From Bacillus manliponensis (GTDB lineage: Bacteria; Bacillota; Bacilli; Bacillales; Bacillaceae_G), in contig NZ_JOTN01000008.1 of NCBI RefSeq assembly GCF_000712595.1, forward strand, positions 1-64,000: a stretch of 64,000 nt of DNA. The letters run 5' to 3'. Positions 58,686 to 64,000 of this stretch are shown here, one piece after another. Made by a program: the position numbers and the translations under genes. How positions within the stretch are numbered: position 1 is the first letter of the stretch; every line of letters begins with the position of its first letter. The notes below the pieces were generated by a model. The model had not been told where the DNA came from and searched no databases. It was given only the letters and a program-made list of their open reading frames with translations.

Positions 58686-59675
58686 GTGAACCGAAATGAT
58701 GCAAAACAACATATTGAATTTTATATAGAAAATTATAACATTACAACCTATAAGCTTAAGACTGAGAATATTAGAAACGAGGATAAGGAATTTATTGGAG
58801 ATAAGAATAAAAGAAAGTGTAGATTTTGCGGTAAAGAAAAGGGAGAAACAACCTTTAAGAAGATTGCTCATGCGATACCTGAATTGATTGGGAATAAAGT
58901 TTTGATTTCGTATGAAGAATGTGATGAGTGCAACAAAATCTTTTCCAAACTGGAAAATGAATTGGCAAATTATCTCTCATTCGAACGCTCTACAACAGGT
59001 ATAAGAGGTAAGACGGGTATTCCAGTTTATAAGAATAAAACTGGGTTAAGGATTGAGCATGAAAAGGAAGAGAAAAAGAGGCGTAGGATTATCATTCAGG
59101 ATGTAATTAATAGTGGTAATATAGTTGAGGATTCAAATAATAATTCATTTACTATAAAAGGAGAGAGAAGCCCTTACGTTCCACTCTCTGTATATAAATG
59201 TTTTGTAAAAATGGCACTTTCAATAATGCCAAAACACTATTTACCATATTTTTGGGAGACATTTGATTGGATTAGAGAAGAAAATTATTTGCTACGTGAC
59301 ACCCCGGTTTGTAAAATTTTTGAACAGTTTATTCCTGGGCCGAAGCCATTTATTGATATTGAAATGATCTTAGCCATAAGGAAGTGGGAATCAAGTGAGA
59401 AAACACCATTTGGTATCTTTGTAATATGTTTTGAAAATTTCTCTTACCAAATCTATCTTCCATTTGCAGGACCGGATTGTATTGATGATGTGCCAGAAGA
59501 AAAATATAAGTATTTGTTATTCCCTTCTAAATACGAAATGGCCTTACCTGAAGGCACAATCCATACGCTTCTTAAAGATTTCTCAGCCAGTGCAAAGGTG
59601 AAGGGGCAAACAATAGATATCACATACAATTATGATGAAAAAGAGATTCGCACCGACTCTAAAAAGGAGGTCTAA
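58686..59675 (+). CDS. HNH endonuclease-like protein
   Basis: Encodes about 329 residues. CRFCGKEKGETTF, KKIAHAIPELIGNK and ECDECNKIFSKLE form an HNH core with a four-Cys zinc site (about residues 43-85). The remainder is specific. The GTG at 58686 lies 6 nt behind AGGTG; a GTG at 58677 is the alternative. It is second in a short operon with the HExxH gene and lies in a cassette bounded by direct repeats, which suits a defence-type nuclease. Confidence 0.65.
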   Translation: MNRNDAKQHIEFYIENYNITTYKLKTENIRNEDKEFIGDKNKRKCRFCGKEKGETTFKKIAHAIPELIGNKVLISYEECDECNKIFSKLENELANYLSFERSTTGIRGKTGIPVYKNKTGLRIEHEKEEKKRRRIIIQDVINSGNIVEDSNNNSFTIKGERSPYVPLSVYKCFVKMALSIMPKHYLPYFWETFDWIREENYLLRDTPVCKIFEQFIPGPKPFIDIEMILAIRKWESSEKTPFGIFVICFENFSYQIYLPFAGPDCIDDVPEEKYKYLLFPSKYEMALPEGTIHTLLKDFSASAKVKGQTIDITYNYDEKEIRTDSKKEV

Positions 59676-59821
59676 TAGAAAAAGTTAACCGAGGTTCTTA
59701 ATTTTCCCTAAGAAGGAATCTTTTATTTAGAAAATAGAATTGAATTTCAATTCTTACAAAGTTTTGTATACTGCTGTTAATACTATGTTGAAGCATGCTA
59801 TAAATAAAATATGTATATAAA

Positions 59822-59885
59822 TATTGGGTGAACAATACTACATCAATTTTTATATTTTATCTACATTCAGCACACCAGTCATGTG
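59822..59885 (+). repeat. 65-bp direct repeat, right copy, flanking the HEPN/HExxH/HNH cassette
   Basis: Matches 57099-57163 over TACTACATCAA, TATATTTTATCTACA and AGCACACCAGTCATGT. Confidence 0.75.
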
Positions 59886-59930
59886 GAGTGTGTGGCTTGG
59901 CTTGAAAGATAGTTTGAATAAGCAGATGGA
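59861..59930 (+). repeat. rlmCD 3'-end copy 4 with attR-like core
   Basis: From CAC at 59871 the frame reads HTSHVECVAWLER then stop, the best match to a TrmA-family C-terminus among the copies. GAATAAGCAGATGGA at 59916-59930 is identical to 45636-45650, at the same 36-bp distance from CATGTGGAGTG. This marks the probable right end of at least one element. Confidence 0.8.
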
Positions 59931-59970
59931 AATCCAGACTCTGATGAGGAGAATTTCTATCTGCTTTTAT
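59922..59970 (+). terminator. Terminator following rlmCD 3'-end copy 4
   Basis: AGCAGATGGAAAT pairs with ATTTCTATCTGCT, followed by TTTATTTT. It is likely the ancestral rlmCD terminator. Confidence 0.8.
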
Positions 59971-60096
59971 TTTAAAGACATTAATCCGAGTAAGGCTATA
60001 AAACATGCCTTTAAAATGTTAAAGTAGTAATTTAGCGCACATTAGCTTAAAAGTGCTAAAGGTATTACTATATGTAACGTTTTAGGAGGACTAACA

Positions 60097-60615
60097 ATGG
60101 CAATGAGCAATAATGATATATTAAAAAGAGTAAGATATGCTATGGATATAAAAGATATAGATATGGTGGAAATATTTAAACTTGGTGGCATTGAAGTAAC
60201 GAAGGAAGAAGTAGTTGATATGCTTACCAAGTTAAAGAAAAGTCCCCAGCAGGAAGTTGATGAGGAAAATGATTACGTACTAGCATGCGATATTATGATG
60301 TTAGAGTCATTTTTAAATGGTTTTATTACTTTTAAAAGAGGAAAGCAAGATCCGAAACCAGGGCAACCGGCTGGACAAGCAATGCCTTTACAAACTAATG
60401 AAAGTGCAAATAACCTTCTTTTAAAGAAAATGAAAATAGCACTATCATTAACAAGCGAGGATGTGCTTGATATATTAGATAGCGTAGGGGTTAAGGTAAC
60501 AAAAGGAGAACTAGGCGCTCTATTAAGAAAGAAAGGCCATAAGAATTACAAAGAGTGCGGTGACAGGTACGCAAGGAATTTCTTAAAGGGACTAGCTGTA
60601 AAATATAGAGGATAA
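60097..60615 (+). CDS. DUF1456 (YehS-like) protein
   Basis: Encodes 172 residues with two copies of the same about 65-residue helical domain (NNDILKRVRYAMDIKDIDMVEI and NNLLLKKMKIALSLTSEDVLDI), joined by a Pro/Gln-rich linker. This is the duplicated DUF1456 arrangement of YehS; the function is not known to me. AGGAGG lies 7 nt upstream of the ATG. It may be native DNA or cargo of a fifth cassette, since another att-like copy lies beyond it. Confidence 0.85.
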   Translation: MAMSNNDILKRVRYAMDIKDIDMVEIFKLGGIEVTKEEVVDMLTKLKKSPQQEVDEENDYVLACDIMMLESFLNGFITFKRGKQDPKPGQPAGQAMPLQTNESANNLLLKKMKIALSLTSEDVLDILDSVGVKVTKGELGALLRKKGHKNYKECGDRYARNFLKGLAVKYRG

Positions 60616-60658
60616 GCATTGTAACATTTATGTTAAAACAGTAAATGATATAATAGAT

Positions 60659-60690
60659 AGAGTAGGACGTTTGTAGCCTACTCTTTTTTG
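60659..60690 (+). terminator. Terminator of the DUF1456 gene
   Basis: AGAGTAGG pairs with CCTACTCT and TTTTTTG follows. Confidence 0.88.
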
Positions 60691-60729
60691 TTTGTAAAAA
60701 TAACATGAACGAATACTCTAGGTGATGAA

Positions 60730-61437
60730 ATGATACATACATATTCAGGTGAGACAATTAATTTCCATATAAATTATAAGAAGAAAAAATCCGTACGTCT
60801 TTATGTGGATTCTTACGGGAATGTTGAAGTACAAGCTCCGAAAGGTACGCCAGTTGAATACGTCCTTCAACTGTTAGAGGAGAAATGGGATTGGATTCAG
60901 AAAACGCGTAAGGAAATGAAGGAGAGAATGCGCGGGCCGCAGGAGAAGGCTTATAATCAGGGCGAGAGCTTTTTATATTTAGGGAACACATATCCGATAC
61001 AAATCTCTCAAGATGCAAGTATTGGGCAAGATAATGCAGTGTTTGAAGGAGATAAGCTACATATATATGTGAAAGAGCTTGAAGATGAGAAAATAAAACA
61101 AGCTTTAAAAAGGTTTTATTATAAGCAATGTAAAACGTTAGTAGAGAAGAGTATTAAATCGTATCAAAGCAACTTTAAAACAAAACCGCGTTCCATTCGT
61201 ATTTCAGATAGTAACTGTACATGGGGAACTTGTGATTCAAATCTACAGTTAACATTTAATTGGAAGCTGGCAATGGCACCACCGAGGGTGATTGATTATG
61301 TAGTCGTTCACGAAATGTGCCATATGGTCCATCTAAATCATGATCGTTCCTTTTGGCGCCTTGTTGGGAAGATAATGCCTGATTATAAAGAAATGGAAAA
61401 CTGGTTAGCGTTATCAAGCTGGAAAATGACTGTCTAG
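60730..61437 (+). CDS. YgjP-type zinc metallopeptidase (SprT/M48-like)
   Basis: Encodes 235 residues. An N-terminal beta domain (KKKKSVRLYVDSYGNVEVQA) is followed by WGTCDSNLQLTFNWKLAMAP and the zinc site VVHEMCHMVHLNHDRSFW, with H194, E195, H198 and a further His at 204. The fold is that of wss1/SprT-like or YgjP peptidases acting in the cytoplasm. GGTGATGA precedes the ATG. It is the intact relative of the decayed gene at 53113-53456. Confidence 0.88.
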   Translation: MIHTYSGETINFHINYKKKKSVRLYVDSYGNVEVQAPKGTPVEYVLQLLEEKWDWIQKTRKEMKERMRGPQEKAYNQGESFLYLGNTYPIQISQDASIGQDNAVFEGDKLHIYVKELEDEKIKQALKRFYYKQCKTLVEKSIKSYQSNFKTKPRSIRISDSNCTWGTCDSNLQLTFNWKLAMAPPRVIDYVVVHEMCHMVHLNHDRSFWRLVGKIMPDYKEMENWLALSSWKMTV

Positions 61438-61480
61438 CAGTGACATCATTGGAGCGATTACTATTACACTACAGTTTTAG

Positions 61481-61543
61481 TTTATCCCGCATTAACGGGC
61501 AGTAAGACTCCCACCTCAAAACTTGAGAGAAGTTTCACTTTAT
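61481..61543 (+). repeat. Minimal (63-bp) copy of the structured repeat
   Basis: The left end TTTATCCCGCATTAACGGGC and AGTAAGACTCCCACC are joined through CTCAAAACTTGAGA to the right end GAAGTTTCACTTTAT. It looks like a deletion derivative of the long copies. Confidence 0.75.
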
Positions 61544-61566
61544 AATTGCTTCTTCTCTTATAACTG

Positions 61567-61628
61567 AACTCACAAACATCCCATTGTATTGCCACATACA
61601 CCCCGCATATGTGGAGTGTATGGCTTGA
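61567..61628 (+). repeat. Degenerate rlmCD 3'-end copy 5 (att-like)
   Basis: From CAC at 61599 the frame reads HPAYVECMA then stop. The upstream flank CTCACAAACAT, CCATTGTATTGCC matches copies 1 and 2. It is the outermost copy found and lies between two structured repeats. Confidence 0.7.
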
Positions 61629-61649
61629 CTTAAGTTGGTATAATAGAAA

Positions 61650-61688
61650 AGCATTTGATATAGAAAAAATCTATACCATCTGCTTTTT
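61650..61688 (+). terminator. Terminator following rlmCD 3'-end copy 5
   Basis: AGCATTTGATATAG pairs imperfectly with CTATACCATCTGCT, followed by six T residues. CCATCTGCT recalls the rlmCD terminator. Confidence 0.65.
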
Positions 61689-61690
61689 TA

Positions 61691-61848
61691 TTTATCCCGC
61701 ATTAACGGGCAGTAAGACCCCTACCTCAAAATTCAGCGAAAGCAAAGAGGTTAGGTGGAGAATCAACGGCCCATAAAAGCCCGATTGGTTCAACTAATAA
61801 TCAGTGGGGGATGAAGAAAACCCCCCACTGATTAAAGTTTCACTTTAT
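61691..61848 (+). repeat. Intermediate (158-bp) copy of the structured repeat
   Basis: TTTATCCCGCATTAACGGGC at the left end, GGGC/GCCC and ACCT/AGGT long-range pairing, CAGTGGGGG/CCCCCCACTG hairpin, and AAAGTTTCACTTTAT at the right end. It lacks the about 100-bp middle of the copy at 26472-26750. The following 61849-62044 contains only the leader of the dus gene. Confidence 0.75.
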
Positions 61849-62044
61849 AAAAATACTATTCAGGATCAATTTTAGTTAAAATAAAGATTGTCGATTTTCA
61901 CAAATTATAAATGTCCAAATGTACTTGTGTTTGATAATAAGTTATGAAGCATGATATAAGTGTAAAAGAAGTGGAACATTTGGCTTTATATTTTTTGACC
62001 GAGAGTTTGAAATTGTAACCATAGTGAGAGGATTTGAGCTTAAA

Positions 62045-63028
62045 ATGATAGATAATTTCTGGCGTGATTTACCACGACCATTTTTTGTACTTGCACCAAT
62101 GGAAGATGTGACAGATGTTGTTTTTCGTCACGTCGTAAGCGAAGCCGGTCGACCGGATGTATTTTTTACAGAGTTTACAAACTCGGATAGCTATTGTCAT
62201 CCAGATGGAATCAAAAGCGTGCGTGGCCGTTTAGTTTTTACAGAAGATGAACAACCATTGGTGGCACATATTTGGGGAGATAATCCCGAATATTTCCGTC
62301 AAATGAGTATTGGCATGGCAGAGCTAGGATTTAAAGGCATCGATATTAATATGGGCTGCCCTGTACCAAATGTGGCATCGAGAGGAAAAGGTAGTGGCCT
62401 TATCCTACGTCCAGACGTTGCGGCGGAACTTATTCAAGCCGCAAAAGCAGGCGGACTGCCTGTCAGCGTGAAAACACGACTTGGCTTTAAGGAGGTAGAT
62501 GAGTGGAAGGAGTGGCTAACGCATATTTTCAAACAGGATATTGCGAACCTTTCTATTCATTTACGTACAAGAGAGGAAATGAGCCAAGTAGATGCACATT
62601 GGGAGCTAATTCCAGAAATCAAGGAATTACGTGACCGCATTGCACCAAATACACTACTAACAATTAATGGAGACATTCCTGACCGTCAAGTTGGACTACA
62701 GCTTGCTGAAAAATACGGTATTGATGGCGTTATGATCGGACGAGGTATTTTCAAAAATCCTTTTGCTTTTGAAAAAGAGCCAAAAGAGCATAGTAGTAAA
62801 GAATACCTTGATCTTTTAAGATTGCAGCTTGATCTTCAAGATCAATATGCAGAAGTACTGCCACGTTCCATCACAGGGCTTCATCGCTTTTTCAAAATTT
62901 ATGTCAAAGGATTCCACGGAGCTGCTGAATTAAGAAATAACTTGATGAGCACGAAATCAACAGACGAAGTGCGTGCAATGCTTGATAAATTTGAAAAGAA
63001 TGTTGATGGCACGGGGACAGTGAAATGA
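62045..63028 (+). CDS. tRNA-dihydrouridine synthase
   Basis: Encodes a 327-residue flavin TIM-barrel enzyme reducing uridines in the tRNA D-loop region. [13 protein letters not shown], the catalytic Cys in [15 protein letters not shown] and [13 protein letters not shown] are present. The ATG at 62045 ([12 protein letters not shown]) has GAGAGG about 13 nt upstream; a GTG at 62024 is possible. Which Dus class and uridine position is not clear. A terminator follows. Confidence 0.9.
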   Translation: MIDNFWRDLPRPFFVLAPMEDVTDVVFRHVVSEAGRPDVFFTEFTNSDSYCHPDGIKSVRGRLVFTEDEQPLVAHIWGDNPEYFRQMSIGMAELGFKGIDINMGCPVPNVASRGKGSGLILRPDVAAELIQAAKAGGLPVSVKTRLGFKEVDEWKEWLTHIFKQDIANLSIHLRTREEMSQVDAHWELIPEIKELRDRIAPNTLLTINGDIPDRQVGLQLAEKYGIDGVMIGRGIFKNPFAFEKEPKEHSSKEYLDLLRLQLDLQDQYAEVLPRSITGLHRFFKIYVKGFHGAAELRNNLMSTKSTDEVRAMLDKFEKNVDGTGTVK

Positions 63029-63064
63029 TGTAACTCTTAAAAAGTAAGAGAATACCTGAGTGGC

Positions 63065-63112
63065 AAAGGTTTGAGAAGAAGGGGAAATCCTTTTATCTCA
63101 AACCTTTTTATT
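63065..63112. terminator. Bidirectional terminator between the dus and GNAT genes
   Basis: AAAGGTTTGAG pairs with CTCAAACCTTT across a long loop, T-rich on the plus side. Confidence 0.75.
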
Positions 63113-63728
63113 ATGGTGTATCATTCCCCTTACTCCTAAACATCGAATAAATAGTAATGTCACCGAGTTTATCTTCACTTACTAATTGATAACCAAATTT
63201 TTTATAAAGCTCTACATTATCTTTATTCTCAGTATCAAGACCAATTCCTGTTGAGATAGGATCAGCATCAACAGTCTTATGAATCAATTCAAGTAAATGT
63301 TTTCCGATTCCTTTTCCTTGTTCTTTTGGATGAACACCGATACAGACTAGGTAATGATATGGTCTTTTTGGGCGCAGTGCACTTGTGATTTTCATGTAAT
63401 GATTGATTTTCTTGAATGTTGACCACTCAATTTGAAGTGCGAATTGTGTAAGGATTTTCATTGACTTAAAATGTGTTGAAATTGATTTGAGGGGTTGTTG
63501 TGAATCAGGTGTTTCAATACAAGCTACTCCTTGGATGACTCCATTTAATTCTTTTCCTACAATGAGCTGATTTTTCACGTTTGCATATTCTAAAATAAAG
63601 TGAAAAAACTTGTTTATGGGTCGATTAGGGTTCTTGCCAAATAAATATATAAGTAAGGGGTCATTTGAAAAAGCCTTTTCAAATAATTCACTACACATTT
63701 TAAAGTCTTGCTTGTGAACTTTATTCAT
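63111..63728 (-). CDS. GNAT family N-acetyltransferase
   Basis: Encodes 205 residues. YHYLVCIGVHPKEQGKGIGKHLLELI is the acetyl-CoA pyrophosphate-binding motif (Q-x2-G-x-G) and NVELYKKFGYQLV the motif B end. The acceptor is unknown. The start overlaps the upstream membrane protein gene by 4 bp, so the two form an operon. TAAGGGGG precedes the ATG on the minus strand. Confidence 0.85.
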   Translation of the reverse strand: MNKVHKQDFKMCSELFEKAFSNDPLLIYLFGKNPNRPINKFFHFILEYANVKNQLIVGKELNGVIQGVACIETPDSQQPLKSISTHFKSMKILTQFALQIEWSTFKKINHYMKITSALRPKRPYHYLVCIGVHPKEQGKGIGKHLLELIHKTVDADPISTGIGLDTENKDNVELYKKFGYQLVSEDKLGDITIYSMFRSKGNDTP

Positions 63729-64000
63729 TTTAGGTCCCCCTTATGATGATATACAGCAAAACTGTAGATTACTTTCATCATATACATCATGTAAATAATG
63801 AAGATTACTTGTTCCAGTTCATGTCCAATAAAAAATAGCCCAATTAACCCGGATGTTAATAGAGCTCCTGCGAATGTTCGTTGGAATGGCATGGTTCGGA
63901 TTAAATTGACAACAATTGCGCTTACTATTGTGTAGCTCCATACACTAAAGGCTATAGGCATAGAACTTCCCACTATCCATGCGACAAGAAGCGGTTGAAC
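63725..64000 (-). CDS. Membrane protein, 5' end outside the window
   Basis: The minus-strand frame is open from the window edge (VQPLLVAWIVGSSMPIAFSV...) to a stop overlapping the GNAT start. About 91 residues with three hydrophobic segments are visible. An internal GTG at 63973 could be a start, but the hydrophobic sequence continues past it, so the gene is probably longer. Family not recognised. Confidence 0.55.
   Translation of the reverse strand, partial: VQPLLVAWIVGSSMPIAFSVWSYTIVSAIVVNLIRTMPFQRTFAGALLTSGLIGLFFIGHELEQVIFIIYMMYMMKVIYSFAVYHHKGDLK

Larger units (their letters stand above)
45636..61690. mobile_element. Composite integrative island at the 3' end of rlmCD
   Basis: The region begins in the rlmCD stop region and contains five further degenerate copies of the rlmCD 3' end (52651-52701, 55191-55249, 57141-57196, 59861-59930, 61599-61628), each followed by a hairpin terminator. 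One serine recombinase gene lies at the left end. Base composition is visibly more AT-rich than the flanks. I infer serial integration of small cassettes that use the same target and are mobilised in trans. The right boundary is taken at 61690; 59930 is the alternative if the DUF1456 and YgjP genes are native. Confidence 0.75.

Noticed and set aside
45636-61690. CRISPR array suggested by regularly recurring repeats
   Set aside because: Repeats are kilobases apart, degenerate and contain genes between them; no cas genes.

Overview
The window is chromosomal DNA of a low-GC Gram-positive spore-former, almost certainly the Bacillus cereus group. The basis is gene content and order: a complete twelve-gene purine operon behind a guanine riboswitch, pcrB-pcrA-ligA followed by two camS lipoprotein genes, rocA, gatCAB, dgkB, a sigma-54-driven gab cluster, nupC and rlmCD, with the codon use and AGGAGG-type ribosome binding sites of that group. 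No rRNA or tRNA gene, CRISPR array or prophage structural gene was seen.

Layout. 1-580: terminator and a DUF1269 gene. 700-14,086: PurR boxes, promoter, guanine riboswitch, then purEKBCSQLFMNHD. 14,167-17,167: nitronate monooxygenase, a ribbon-helix-helix/SPFH pair and a DUF2892 membrane protein, with two copies of a short repeat between them. 17,367-24,590: pcrB-pcrA-ligA-camS-camS2. 24,810-26,474: rocA. 26,472-28,719: a structured repeat, then an ArsA/Get3-type ATPase and a MarR regulator that share one operator sequence. 28,895-32,581: YiaA/B protein and gatCAB. 32,584-33,826: a long inverted repeat and dgkB. 33,854-39,739: gabT-gabR-permease-gabD with an inverted-repeat activator site and a -24/-12 promoter. 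39,880-44,178: HAD hydrolase, M29 aminopeptidase, a small membrane ORF, and nupC with its own guanine riboswitch. 44,259-45,641: rlmCD.

The accessory region starts inside the last codons of rlmCD and runs to about 61.69 kb. A large serine recombinase gene reads out of the island into the rlmCD 3' end. The 3' end of rlmCD (codons like HVECxxxL, a stop and a hairpin terminator) is then repeated in degenerate form at about 52.66, 55.20, 57.16, 59.88 and 61.61 kb. These copies divide the island into short cargo units: (1) recombinase, HTH, Rep-like protein, a 5'-truncated large gene and two HNH endonucleases; (2) an HD-domain dNTPase-like gene next to a decayed YgjP metallopeptidase gene; (3) a 538-residue protein ending in a diadenylate-cyclase-like (DAC) domain; (4) a HEPN-like protein, an HExxH protein and an HNH nuclease; (5) a DUF1456 protein and an intact YgjP-type metallopeptidase. 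I read this as serial integration of small cassettes at an rRNA-methyltransferase gene, comparable to tandem SCC elements at staphylococcal rlmH. The cargo looks like anti-phage or conflict genes; that functional reading is inference.

Beyond the island come copies of a structured repeat with IS200/IS605-like features, a tRNA-dihydrouridine synthase, a GNAT acetyltransferase and a membrane protein gene cut by the window edge. Coding starts were adjusted where an upstream in-frame start lacks a ribosome binding site.
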